From Sphingopyxis sp. H050 (GTDB taxonomy: Bacteria > Pseudomonadota > Alphaproteobacteria > Sphingomonadales > Sphingomonadaceae), in contig NZ_LNRZ01000002.1 of assembly GCF_001468265.1 (NCBI RefSeq), positions 434,001 to 498,000 on the forward strand: a stretch of DNA of 64,000 nucleotides, given 5' to 3'. The notes beneath the pieces were generated by a model. The model was given only the letters and a program-made list of their open reading frames with translations. It was not told the DNA's origin and ran no database searches. Of this stretch, positions 44,569 to 52,681 are shown piece by piece (the first letter of the stretch is position 1; each line of letters starts with the position of its first letter). A program made the position numbers and the translations under genes.

Positions 44569-46653
44569 TCAACCCCAGACCCGCACGCGCTTGTCGGGCG
44601 CGAGGTAGAGCTTGTCGCCTTCCTTGACGTCGAATGCCTTGTACCAGGCGTCGAGGTTGCGGACCGTCAGCGCGCGGTACATGCCCGGCGCATGGCCGTC
44701 GGTCGCGACGCGCGCGCGCAGCGCCTCGTCGCGCATCTTCGTTGCCCAGGTCTGCGCAAAGGCGATGAAGAAGCGCTGGTCGCCGGTGAAGCCGTCGATA
44801 ACCGGCGCCTCCTTGCCGCCGAGCGACGCGCGGTACGCGTCATAGGCAGCCTGCAGGCCCGCAACGTCCGCGATATTTTCCCCCAGCGTCAGCTTGCCGT
44901 TCACGGCAAGGTCGGGGAACGGCTTGTAGGTGTCGTATTGCGCCGCGAGCGCAGCGCCCGCGGCGTTGAACTTCGCCAGATCTTCGGCCGTCCACCAGTT
45001 GCGCAGCGCGCCGGTGGAGTCGAACGCCGCGCCATTATTGTCGAAGCTGTGGCTGATCTCATGCCCGATCACCGCACCGATCGCGCCATAATTATACGCC
45101 GGGTCGGCCTTGGCGTTGAAGAACGGCGGCTGCAGGATCGCAGCGGGGAAGTTCAGCGCGTTCTGGACCGGCAGATTGACGGCGTTGACCGTCTGCGGTG
45201 TCATCCACCATTCGGCTTTGTCGAACGGCTTGCCGATCTTGGCAAGCTGGTGGACATATTCGGCCTTCTCGCCCGCCACGACATTGCCATAAGCGTTGTG
45301 GGGGCTGACGGTGTAGCTGCCGTAGTCGCGCCAGGTTTCGGGGTAGCCGACGCCGACGACGATCGTCTCCACCTTCTTGACTGCTTCCTTCTTGGTTTCG
45401 GGCGCCATCCAGTCGATCGCGTTTACGCGCTTGGCGAAGGCGGCCTTGATGCCCGTCACCATGTCGCCAACTTCGGCCTTCGCCGAGGCCGGGAAATATT
45501 TCTCCGCGTACACGCGGCCAACCGCGTCGCCGAGGTCGGTGTTCAGCGCGTCGAGCGCGCGCTTGTCGCGGCTGCGCTGCTCCGGTGTGCCCGAAAGCGT
45601 CGTGCCGTAAAAAGCAAAGTGCGCGTTATCGAGCGCGGTCGGCAGCACATCGGTGTGCGTGTTGATCTGGTGAAACGCGAGCCAATCCTTCCAAGCATCG
45701 AGCGGCTCCGACGCCACGAGCGCCGACAAGCCGGCAATCGCCTTCGCGTGATAGGCGCCGAACTTGCTCGCCTTGTTGAGCCCCGCGGCGGCAAGATAAG
45801 CGTCCCAGTCGATGCCGGGCGCCTTCTTCGCGAAATCGGCCTTGGTCCAGACGCCCGCCGATTTGGCAAAATCCTCACTCTCGGCACGGTCCGCATGGGC
45901 CCGGGCGATCTTGGCTTCCAAATCATAGATCCGCTTCGCCTTCGCTTCGACATCCGTCTGCCCCGCAGCGGTCAGCAGCTTGGCGATATAAGCCTGATAC
46001 TGCGTACGGATCGTCGCCATCTTCGGATCGGCAGAGAGATAATATTCGCGCTCGGGCAGACCCAAACCGCCCTGCAGCACATAGGGGATGACTTCGCCGG
46101 GGGTCGCGAGGCCCTGCGTGACGAAGATTCCGAAGAGGTTTTCGGTCGCATAGTCGGTCGCGTTCAGCGGATCGACGTCGGCGCGCGTCTGCTCGCCGAG
46201 CACCTTCGAGAGCGAGGTCTTGTCGGTGATCGCGTCGAAGCGCGCGAGATCGGCCTGGACCGGCTTCATTCCTGCGGCGTCGATCGCCTTGGTGTTCATA
46301 TAGGCGTTATAAAAGGCAGCGATGCGGCCATCGTCCGTATCCGGCTCGCCCCCGCTTTTGACGATCGCGTCGACCAGTTCGCGGGTGCGCTTCTCGGTCT
46401 CAAGGAATGCGATGTAGAAGGCGCCGATCGAGGAGCGGTCGGCCGGGATCGCGGTCGTCTTTTGCCAGTTGCCGTTGGCATAGGCGTAGAAGTCGTCGCC
46501 CGGCTTCACGCTGGTGTCCATCGCCGCCTTGCTGATGCCGAGTTCGGTGCCGACGGTATAGCTGGCGTCGGCCTTGTCGCCCTTGGAACAGGCGACCGGC
46601 CCGGCGACGATCGCGGCGGTCGAAAGCAAAATGGCAAAGACGGCTTTTTTCAT
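44569..46653 (-). CDS. M13-family (neprilysin-like) zinc metallopeptidase, lipoprotein
   Basis: 694 residues. The ATG at 46653 opens a lipoprotein-type signal (MKKAVFAILLSTAAIVAGPVAC); the frame is open upstream, but that part is antisense to the mccB start. The zinc motif HEISH is at 531-535 and the third ligand Glu is in ENIADVAG. VNAVNLPVQNALNFPAAILQPPFF is the substrate-binding segment that precedes the zinc site. Bacterial M13 enzymes digest small peptides in the periplasm. It separates the two halves of the leucine pathway genes. Confidence 0.94.
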   Translation of the reverse strand: MKKAVFAILLSTAAIVAGPVACSKGDKADASYTVGTELGISKAAMDTSVKPGDDFYAYANGNWQKTTAIPADRSSIGAFYIAFLETEKRTRELVDAIVKSGGEPDTDDGRIAAFYNAYMNTKAIDAAGMKPVQADLARFDAITDKTSLSKVLGEQTRADVDPLNATDYATENLFGIFVTQGLATPGEVIPYVLQGGLGLPEREYYLSADPKMATIRTQYQAYIAKLLTAAGQTDVEAKAKRIYDLEAKIARAHADRAESEDFAKSAGVWTKADFAKKAPGIDWDAYLAAAGLNKASKFGAYHAKAIAGLSALVASEPLDAWKDWLAFHQINTHTDVLPTALDNAHFAFYGTTLSGTPEQRSRDKRALDALNTDLGDAVGRVYAEKYFPASAKAEVGDMVTGIKAAFAKRVNAIDWMAPETKKEAVKKVETIVVGVGYPETWRDYGSYTVSPHNAYGNVVAGEKAEYVHQLAKIGKPFDKAEWWMTPQTVNAVNLPVQNALNFPAAILQPPFFNAKADPAYNYGAIGAVIGHEISHSFDNNGAAFDSTGALRNWWTAEDLAKFNAAGAALAAQYDTYKPFPDLAVNGKLTLGENIADVAGLQAAYDAYRASLGGKEAPVIDGFTGDQRFFIAFAQTWATKMRDEALRARVATDGHAPGMYRALTVRNLDAWYKAFDVKEGDKLYLAPDKRVRVWG

Positions 46654-46800
46654 GGGAATAACCTTATTCTCAGGGACGCACACAATTGGGATAGGCCTGG
46701 GGCGAAGTGGTTTCAATGCAAACCAAAGTCTGCGTGTGGTCCTTTCCATTCGACGAGCCGCGGGGTAATCCCGCTCGACTTCAAAGGGAGAGTTTAAGAC

Positions 46801-48459
46801 GTGAGCGCACCTGTTCTGGGCACGATGGTCAACGCCGACAGCGACGCCTATCGCGCCAATGCTGCGCACAATCGCGGACTGCGCGACGAGCTGCATGCGC
46901 GCGTCGCCGAGGCGGCGCTGGGCGGCAACGAGAAGTCGCGCGAGCGGCATACCAGCCGCGGCAAGCTGCTACCGCGCGAGCGCGTCGAGCGGCTTCTCGA
47001 TCCGGGCTCGCCCTTCCTCGAGATCGGCCAGCTCGCGGCGTGCGACATGTATGAGGGCGAGGTTCCGGGCGCCGGGATGATCGCCGGCATCGGCCGCGTG
47101 TCGGGCAAGCAGACGATGATCGTGTGCAACGACGCCACGGTGAAAGGCGGCACCTATTATCCGATGACGGTGAAGAAGCATCTTCGCGCGCAGGAGATTG
47201 CCGAGGCGAACCGCCTGCCCTGCGTCTACCTCGTCGACAGCGGCGGCGCGAACCTGCCGCACCAGGACCAGGTCTTTCCCGACCGCGACCATTTCGGGCG
47301 CATCTTTTTCAATCAGGCGAATATGTCGGCGAAGCGCATTCCGCAGATCGCCTGCGTGATGGGAAGCTGCACCGCGGGGGGTGCCTATGTCCCGGCGATG
47401 TCGGACGAGACCGTCATCGTGCGCAATCAGGGCACGATCTTCCTCGCTGGCCCGCCGCTGGTGAAGGCCGCGACGGGGGAAGAGATCAGCGCCGAGGATC
47501 TGGGCGGAGGCGACCTGCATGCCAAGAAATCGGGCGTGGTCGACCATCTGGCCGAGAATGACGAGCATGCGCTGACGATCGTGCGCGATATTATGTCGCA
47601 CCTCTCTGGTCCGTTCGTGTCGAGCGAAGTCGAGACACCGGGAGGTCATGCGCGTACGATGGGCATCTCCACTTCGCTCGATGCGAACGGAATGAGGGAG
47701 CCAAGGCCGCCGAAATATGATGCCGAAGAGCTGTATGGCATCATCCCGCAGGACGTCCGCGCGCCCTATGATGTGCACGAGGTGATCGCGCGGATCGTCG
47801 ACGGCAGCGAGTTTCACGAGTTCAAGGCGAACTATGGCGCGACGCTCGTCTGCGGTTTCGCGCATATCTGGGGCATCCCGGTCGCGATCCTCGCCAACAA
47901 TGGCGTGCTGTTCAGCGAGAGCGCGGTCAAGGGCGCGCATTTCATCGAGCTGGCGCAGCAGCGGCGCATTCCCCTGCTCTTCCTGCAGAATATCAGCGGC
48001 TTCATGGTCGGCGGCAAATATGAAGCCGAGGGCATCGCGAAGCATGGCGCAAAGCTGGTGACGGCGGTGGCGACCGCGACGGTGCCGAAGATCACCGTGC
48101 TGATCGGCGGCAGCTTCGGCGCGGGCAATTACGGCATGTGCGGGCGCGCTTACTCGCCGCGCTTCCTCTTCACCTGGCCCAATGCGCGGATCAGCGTGAT
48201 GGGCGGCGAACAGGCGGCAAGCGTGCTGGCAACGGTCCACCGCGACGCCGACAAATGGACGCCCGAGGAAGCCGAAGCCTTCAAGGCGCCGATCCGCCAG
48301 AAATATGAGGATGAGGGCAATCCCTATCACGCGACGGCGAGGCTGTGGGACGATGGCATCATCGACCCTGCGCAGACACGCGACGTGCTGGGGCTGGCCT
48401 TTGCCGCGACGCTGAACGCTCCGGTCGAGGACCGCGGGTTCGGCGTGTTCAGGATGTGA
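46801..48459 (+). CDS. mccB: methylcrotonyl-CoA carboxylase, carboxyltransferase subunit, with repeat-encoded insert
   Basis: 552 residues, about 20 longer than related enzymes. It transfers CO2 from biotin on MccA to 3-methylcrotonyl-CoA. GTG start after AAAGGGAG. Two crotonase-like halves are intact, with [20 protein letters not shown] and [15 protein letters not shown] strongly favouring methylcrotonyl-CoA over propionyl-CoA carboxylase. Residues 271-297 are encoded by a palindromic repeat (47611-47690) read in frame; this replaces the short linker before the conserved [11 protein letters not shown]. The stop TGA lies inside the left 9-bp direct repeat of the DUF559 segment. Confidence 0.94.
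   Translation: MSAPVLGTMVNADSDAYRANAAHNRGLRDELHARVAEAALGGNEKSRERHTSRGKLLPRERVERLLDPGSPFLEIGQLAACDMYEGEVPGAGMIAGIGRVSGKQTMIVCNDATVKGGTYYPMTVKKHLRAQEIAEANRLPCVYLVDSGGANLPHQDQVFPDRDHFGRIFFNQANMSAKRIPQIACVMGSCTAGGAYVPAMSDETVIVRNQGTIFLAGPPLVKAATGEEISAEDLGGGDLHAKKSGVVDHLAENDEHALTIVRDIMSHLSGPFVSSEVETPGGHARTMGISTSLDANGMREPRPPKYDAEELYGIIPQDVRAPYDVHEVIARIVDGSEFHEFKANYGATLVCGFAHIWGIPVAILANNGVLFSESAVKGAHFIELAQQRRIPLLFLQNISGFMVGGKYEAEGIAKHGAKLVTAVATATVPKITVLIGGSFGAGNYGMCGRAYSPRFLFTWPNARISVMGGEQAASVLATVHRDADKWTPEEAEAFKAPIRQKYEDEGNPYHATARLWDDGIIDPAQTRDVLGLAFAATLNAPVEDRGFGVFRM
47611..47690. repeat. 80-bp palindromic repeat inside mccB, copy B
   Basis: Same 20-base left arm as the copies at 36370 and 52596, and a right arm that differs from them by one base (CTCCAC for CTCGAC), which is a silent serine change in the mccB frame. 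The loop is 2 bp shorter and different in sequence. It is read in frame as [20 protein letters not shown] and seven more residues. Confidence 0.93.
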
Positions 48460-48463
48460 TCAT
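48455..48463. repeat. 9-bp direct repeat, left copy (target-site duplication candidate)
   Basis: TGTGATCAT. It contains the mccB stop codon TGA (48457-48459). The identical sequence recurs at 48981-48989, and the two bracket the DUF559 segment. Confidence 0.75.
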
Positions 48464-48483
48464 GCACCGGCAGATCGAAGTGA

Positions 48484-48534
48484 TCCTCCCCGGTACGGGG
48501 AGGGGGACCATCCGTAGGATGGTGGAGGGGCACA
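48484..48534 (+). repeat. 51-bp inverted repeat, left copy
   Basis: Made of two small palindromes: CCTCCCC-GGTAC-GGGGAGG and CCATCC-GTA-GGATGG. It matches the right copy, inverted, at 49 of 51 positions (T/C differences at positions 11 and 32). Its GGAGGGG lies 10 nt before the DUF559 ATG and can act as the ribosome binding site. Confidence 0.92.
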
Positions 48535-48538
48535 TGCC

Positions 48539-48985
48539 ATGATTACCGGCCCCCGCGACACACTGAAACGTGCACGCAAACTGCGCAGCGAAATGAGCCT
48601 CCCCGAACGGATGCTTTGGCGTATCCTGCGGGAGCGACCGGAAGGTTTCAAATTCCGGCGCCAGCATCCGGCAGGCATCTATATTCTCGATTTCTATTGC
48701 CCGGCGGTGCGCCTTGCTGTCGAGGTCGACGGATTGACACATGACGGCGAGCATGCCGTGCGACACGATGCTGCTCGGTCGAGCTTTCTGAAGTCGCAAC
48801 ATGTCGCAACGCTGCGTGTACCGGCACCTGCCATCATGACAAATCTGGAGGGTGCGGTGACGAGAATAACCGAAGTGTGCAAGGAACGCGCGATGAAGAT
48901 CAGTGCACGGCAAGGCGAGCCGCCTGTGCCCCTCCACCATCCTGCGGATGGTCCCCCTCCCCGTGCCGGGGAGGAGCGGCTGTGA
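48539..48985 (+). CDS. DUF559-domain (Vsr-like endonuclease fold) protein
   Basis: 148 residues. DUF559 core at about 10-110: ERMLWRILR, FKFRRQHPAGIYILDFYCP and LAVEVDGLTHD. The PD-(D/E)xK-like candidates are Asp51, Glu62 and Asp64 with His68, so nuclease activity is plausible but unproven. Residues from about 129 to 148 are encoded by the right inverted repeat ([18 protein letters not shown]) and are not part of the domain. The stop TGA overlaps the mccA GTG inside the right direct repeat. It has no functional relation to leucine breakdown. Confidence 0.85.
   Translation: MITGPRDTLKRARKLRSEMSLPERMLWRILRERPEGFKFRRQHPAGIYILDFYCPAVRLAVEVDGLTHDGEHAVRHDAARSSFLKSQHVATLRVPAPAIMTNLEGAVTRITEVCKERAMKISARQGEPPVPLHHPADGPPPRAGEERL
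48925..48975 (-). repeat. 51-bp inverted repeat, right copy
   Basis: Inverted copy of 48484-48534 with two differences. It encodes the last 17 or so residues of the DUF559 protein. Its closing GGGGAGGA lies 6 nt before the mccA GTG, giving mccA a strong ribosome binding site. Confidence 0.92.
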
Positions 48986-48989
48986 TCAT
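48981..48989. repeat. 9-bp direct repeat, right copy
   Basis: TGTGATCAT. It contains the DUF559 stop (TGA, 48983-48985) and the mccA start (GTG, 48982-48984). Confidence 0.75.
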
Positions 48990-50820
48990 CTCCCTCCTCA
49001 TCGCCAATCGTGGCGAGATCGCCTGCCGTATCATCCGCACCGCGCGCGAGATGGGCATCAGGACCGTTGCGGTCTATTCGGACGCCGATGCCAAGGCGCT
49101 GCATGTGCGCGAGGCCGACGAGGCCGTGCATATCGGGCCATCGCCGGCGCGCGAATCCTATCTGATCGGCGAGAAGATCATCGCGGCAGCAAAAGCGACC
49201 GGCGCCGAGGCCATCCATCCGGGCTACGGCTTCCTGTCCGAGAATGCCGAGTTCGCGCAGGCGGTCGCCGATGCCGGGCTCGTCTGGGTCGGACCCAAAC
49301 CCTCGTCGATCACCGCGATGGGGCTGAAGGACGCCGCCAAGAAGCTGATGGCCGATGCCGGGGTGGCGGTGACGCCGGGCTATATGGGCGTAAATCAGGA
49401 TCCCGCCCACCTCGCCGAACAGGCCGCGCAGATCGGCTATCCGGTGCTGATCAAGGCAGTCGCGGGCGGCGGCGGCAAGGGGATGCGCAAGGTCGATGCT
49501 GCGGCGGACTTCGCCGACGCACTGGCCTCGTGCCAGCGCGAGGCGGCGGCGTCGTTCGGCAACGACCATGTGCTGATCGAGAAATATATCCTGACCCCGC
49601 GCCATATCGAGGTGCAGGTGTTCGGCGACACGCACGGCAATGTCGTTCACCTGTTCGAGCGCGATTGCTCTCTGCAGCGCCGACACCAGAAGGTGATCGA
49701 GGAAGCCCCCGCCCCCGGCATGGACGAAGCGACGCGTGCCGAGCTCTGCGCCGCCGCGGTGCGCGCCGCGAAGGCCGTGGACTATGTCGGCGCGGGGACG
49801 ATCGAGTTCATCGCCGACGCCTCCGAGGGCCTGCGCGCCGACCGCATCTGGTTCATGGAAATGAACACGCGCCTGCAGGTCGAGCATCCGGTCACCGAGG
49901 AAATCACCGGCGTCGATCTGGTCGAATGGCAGCTGCGCGTCGCGAGCGGCGAGCCGATCCCGCTGTCGCAGGACGAGCTGGCGATCAACGGCTGGGCGAT
50001 GGAAGCACGGCTTTACGCGGAAGACCCGTCGAAAGGCTTCCTGCCTTCGATCGGCACCCTCGAACTCTTCCAGCTTCCCGAACATCTCGGCCGCATCGAC
50101 ACCGGCGTTTACGAGGGCGCCGAGGTCTCGCCCTTCTACGACCCGATGATCGCAAAGGTGATCGCCTATGGCGAAGACCGCGAGGAAGCGCGCGAGATGC
50201 TGTCGGAGATGCTGGAGGACAGCGCGATCTGGCCGGTGAAGACCAATTCGGCCTTCCTGATCGCCGCGCTCGACCATCCCGATTTCGTTGCGGGCACGGT
50301 CGACACCGGGCTGATCGGCCGCGATGGCGACAGCATGACCGCCGAGCCGATGCCTTCGGAACAAGCGCTCACAAACGCCGCGATGGCAATGGTGCGGCGC
50401 TCGCTGCAATCGGGTTTCCGCCTCAATGCCCCCGACGTGCGGACCGCGCCCTTCCTGCTCGACGGCAAGCGCGTCGATGTGACGCTGCACGGGCCGGGCG
50501 CCGAGGAGCCTGCGCCCGCGATGCTCGTCGCCGAGAGCGGCGCCGTGTGGCAGCTCACGCCCTGGCGCGCCGCTGGCGGATCAGGCGGCGGCGTCAGCGA
50601 CGGCGCGATCCTGTCGCCGATGCCGGGCAAGATCATTGCGGTCGATGTCGTGGCGGGCGACAAGGTGACCAAGGGCCAGAAGCTGCTGACGCTCGAAGCG
50701 ATGAAGATGGAGCATAGCCTGACGGCGCCGTTCGACGGCGTGGTCGCCGAGCTCAACGCCATCGCCGGGGCGCAGGTTCAGGTCGAGGCGCTCCTCGCGA
50801 AGATCGAGGCGGCCGAGTGA
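48982..50820 (+). CDS. mccA: methylcrotonyl-CoA carboxylase, biotin-containing subunit
   Basis: 612 residues. Biotin carboxylase part (1-445): [16 protein letters not shown] at the start, the ATP-grasp loop [14 protein letters not shown] at about 159-172, and [16 protein letters not shown]. The biotin-carrier domain at the C-terminus has EAMKMEH with the biotinylated Lys575. The linker (BT) region is short, so the protein is some 40-50 residues smaller than most. An open frame to 48877 lies inside the DUF559 segment. GTG start follows GGGGAGGA supplied by the repeat. The stop overlaps the next gene (GTGA). Confidence 0.95.
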   Translation: MIISLLIANRGEIACRIIRTAREMGIRTVAVYSDADAKALHVREADEAVHIGPSPARESYLIGEKIIAAAKATGAEAIHPGYGFLSENAEFAQAVADAGLVWVGPKPSSITAMGLKDAAKKLMADAGVAVTPGYMGVNQDPAHLAEQAAQIGYPVLIKAVAGGGGKGMRKVDAAADFADALASCQREAAASFGNDHVLIEKYILTPRHIEVQVFGDTHGNVVHLFERDCSLQRRHQKVIEEAPAPGMDEATRAELCAAAVRAAKAVDYVGAGTIEFIADASEGLRADRIWFMEMNTRLQVEHPVTEEITGVDLVEWQLRVASGEPIPLSQDELAINGWAMEARLYAEDPSKGFLPSIGTLELFQLPEHLGRIDTGVYEGAEVSPFYDPMIAKVIAYGEDREEAREMLSEMLEDSAIWPVKTNSAFLIAALDHPDFVAGTVDTGLIGRDGDSMTAEPMPSEQALTNAAMAMVRRSLQSGFRLNAPDVRTAPFLLDGKRVDVTLHGPGAEEPAPAMLVAESGAVWQLTPWRAAGGSGGGVSDGAILSPMPGKIIAVDVVAGDKVTKGQKLLTLEAMKMEHSLTAPFDGVVAELNAIAGAQVQVEALLAKIEAAE

Positions 50821-51275
50821 GCGAGATGATCTTCCGCGATGCGACGGTGACGGACCTTCCCGCCATCCTCGCCATGCTTTCGGAGGATACGATTCCGGCG
50901 AACCGCGAGGCCGATCCCTCGGATCCGCGCTACCTGGCGGCGTTCGAGGCGATCGACGCCGATCCGAACCAGCATCTGATCGCTGCGGAACTGGGCGGCC
51001 GCGTCGTCGGGACGATGCAGCTCAGTTTCCTGCCGGGGCTTTCCTTTACCGGAAGCTGGCGCGGGCTGATCGAGGCGGTGCGGATCGCGGCCGACCTGCG
51101 CGGCCAAAAGCTCGGCGAGCGGATGATCCGGTGGGCGGTCGAGCAATGCCGCGCGCGCGACTGCAAGCTTGTCCAGCTCACATCGTCGGCCAAACGCACC
51201 GACGCGCACCGCTTTTACGCCCGGCTCGGCTTCGTGCAGAGCCATGTCGGCATGAAATTGCATTTGAGGGACTGA
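50817..51275 (+). CDS. GNAT-family N-acetyltransferase
   Basis: 152 residues. [16 protein letters not shown] opens a typical GNAT fold. The acetyl-CoA pyrophosphate loop is [28 protein letters not shown] is the closing beta-alpha-beta. The acceptor substrate is unknown. GTG start overlaps the mccA stop, so it belongs to the operon by position only. Confidence 0.88.
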   Translation: MSEMIFRDATVTDLPAILAMLSEDTIPANREADPSDPRYLAAFEAIDADPNQHLIAAELGGRVVGTMQLSFLPGLSFTGSWRGLIEAVRIAADLRGQKLGERMIRWAVEQCRARDCKLVQLTSSAKRTDAHRFYARLGFVQSHVGMKLHLRD

Positions 51276-51277
51276 AA

Positions 51278-51730
51278 ATGGCAGGCAAGTTTTTCGACGA
51301 ATGGCAGATCGGCGAGACGATCACCCACGAAATCCGGCGCACGGTGACTGAGACCGACAATCTGCTCTTTTCGACGATGACGCATAACCCGCAGCCGCTG
51401 CACCTCGATGCCGAGGCGGCGAAGGCGTCGGAATTCGGCCAGATCCTTGTGAACGGCACCTTCACCTTCAGCCTGATGGTCGGGCTGTCGGTCGGCGATA
51501 CGACGCTCGGCACGCTCGTCGCGAACCTCGGCTATGACAAGCTCGTCATGCCGAAGCCGGTGTTCATCGGGGATACGCTTCGCGCCGAGACCGAAGTGAT
51601 CGGCCTGAAGGAATCGAAGTCGCGCCCCGGTTCGGGGATCGTCACCTTCCTCCATCGCTGTATCAATCAGCGCGGCGAGATCGTATGTCAGTGCGAGCGG
51701 GCGGCATTGATCAAAGGAAAGATTGTCTAA
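51278..51730 (+). CDS. MaoC-family (R)-hydratase/dehydratase-like protein
   Basis: 150 residues, single hotdog fold. Motif [21 protein letters not shown] followed by [11 protein letters not shown], which carries the Asn/Asp-x4-His-type hydratase residues. Members hydrate enoyl-CoAs. Its pairing with the CoA-ester lyase next door resembles the mesaconyl-CoA hydratase/CoA-lyase pairs of alphaproteobacteria, but an itaconyl-type or branched-chain substrate is equally possible. GAGGGA precedes the ATG; the longer open frame lies inside the GNAT gene. Confidence 0.88.
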   Translation: MAGKFFDEWQIGETITHEIRRTVTETDNLLFSTMTHNPQPLHLDAEAAKASEFGQILVNGTFTFSLMVGLSVGDTTLGTLVANLGYDKLVMPKPVFIGDTLRAETEVIGLKESKSRPGSGIVTFLHRCINQRGEIVCQCERAALIKGKIV

Positions 51731-52581
51731 TGCGCCTGCGTTCGCTCCTCTTCGTTCCCGGCGACCGGCCCGAGCGCTTCGCCAAGGCGGCCGCATCGGG
51801 CGCCGATGCGATTATCCTCGACCTTGAGGATTCGGTCTCGCTCGCCAACAAGGAAGCGGCGCGAGCGGCGGTTGCCGAATATCTCCTCGGCGACCGCGAG
51901 GTCGTGACGCTGGTCCGCGTCAATCCGCTCGACGGGCACATGACCGCCGCCGACGTTGCTGCGATCGCCGCCGCCCGGCCCGATGCGATCATGCTGCCCA
52001 AGGCCGAGGGCGCGCCGAGTATCCTGCAGCTCGACACGATCCTGCGCAGCGAATCCGAGCGCGATATGTCGCTGCCCCCGGTCCTGCCGATCGCAACCGA
52101 AACGCCGGCTGCAATCTTCACGCTCGGCAGCTACCGCGACGTGCAGGACCGGCTGCTCGGGGTCACCTGGGGCGCCGAGGATTTGCCCGCCGCGATCGGC
52201 GCGACGAGCAGCCGCCACGACGATGGCAGCTATACCTCGCCCTATGAGGTCGCACGCGCGCTCACCTTGTTTGCGGCGCATGGGGCCGGCGTTGCGGCGA
52301 TCGACACGGTGTTCCCGGCGATCAAGGACGAAGCTGGCCTCGCCGCCTATGCCGCAAGAGCCCGCCGCGACGGTTTTACGGGCATGATGGCGATCCATCC
52401 CTCGCAGGTCGAGGCGATCAACGCCGCCTTCACGCCTGCCGACGAGGAAGTGCAGCGCGCGCAGGCTATCGTCGATGCCTTTGCCGCCAATCCCGGCGTC
52501 GGCGTGCTCCAGGTCGACGGCAAGATGGTCGATGCGCCGCATCTGAAGCAAGCTCAGCATATCCTTTCGCTGGCAGATTGA
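51730..52581 (+). CDS. HpcH/HpaI/CitE-like CoA-ester lyase
   Basis: 283 residues, TIM barrel. RSLLFVPGDRPERFAKAAASGADAIILDLEDSV is the CitE-like start; VRVNPL and the metal-binding Glu/Asp in TWGAEDL are present. The active-site Arg is in VRVN. Relatives cleave or make malyl-, citramalyl- or beta-methylmalyl-CoA. The ATG overlaps the maoC stop by one base (TAATG). Last gene of the mcc operon; a palindromic repeat follows 14 bp later. Confidence 0.88.
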   Translation: MRLRSLLFVPGDRPERFAKAAASGADAIILDLEDSVSLANKEAARAAVAEYLLGDREVVTLVRVNPLDGHMTAADVAAIAAARPDAIMLPKAEGAPSILQLDTILRSESERDMSLPPVLPIATETPAAIFTLGSYRDVQDRLLGVTWGAEDLPAAIGATSSRHDDGSYTSPYEVARALTLFAAHGAGVAAIDTVFPAIKDEAGLAAYAARARRDGFTGMMAIHPSQVEAINAAFTPADEEVQRAQAIVDAFAANPGVGVLQVDGKMVDAPHLKQAQHILSLAD

Positions 52582-52595
52582 CGCAAACGCCCAAC

Positions 52596-52677
52596 CCGTT
52601 CGTGTCGAGCGAAGTCGAGACACCCATCGAGACAGGGCCAAGCCGACGGGCATCTCGACTTCGCTCGATGCGAACGG
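52596..52677. repeat. 82-bp palindromic repeat, CCGTTCGTGTCGAGCG family, copy C
   Basis: Same arms as copy A at 36370 and the same length, with a different interior. It lies between the converging CoA-lyase and phospholipase D genes, a position where it could also act as a bidirectional terminator. Confidence 0.92.
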
Positions 52678-52681
52678 AATT

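Larger units (their letters stand above)
48464..48980. mobile_element. 517-bp DUF559-carrying inserted element
   Basis: Segment between two perfect 9-bp direct repeats. It holds a 51-bp inverted repeat near each end (48484-48534 and 48925-48975) and almost the whole DUF559 gene. The distance from direct repeat to inverted repeat is 20 bp on the left and 5 bp on the right, so it is not a classical IS with terminal inverted repeats. If it and one direct repeat are removed, mccB and mccA overlap as GTGA, as do other genes in this window. It encodes no recognisable transposase. Confidence 0.7.

Noticed and set aside
44548..46797. 749-codon open frame on the plus strand
   Set aside because: Exact antisense shadow of the M13 peptidase, which has a signal peptide and HEISH motif.
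48877..48981. Longer N-terminus for mccA starting within the DUF559 segment
   Set aside because: Biotin carboxylases start at LIANRGEIA; the extra 35 residues come from DUF559 and repeat DNA in another frame.
48455..48989. Classical insertion sequence with its own transposase
   Set aside because: No DDE, tyrosine or serine recombinase is encoded; the inverted repeats are not at the very ends.
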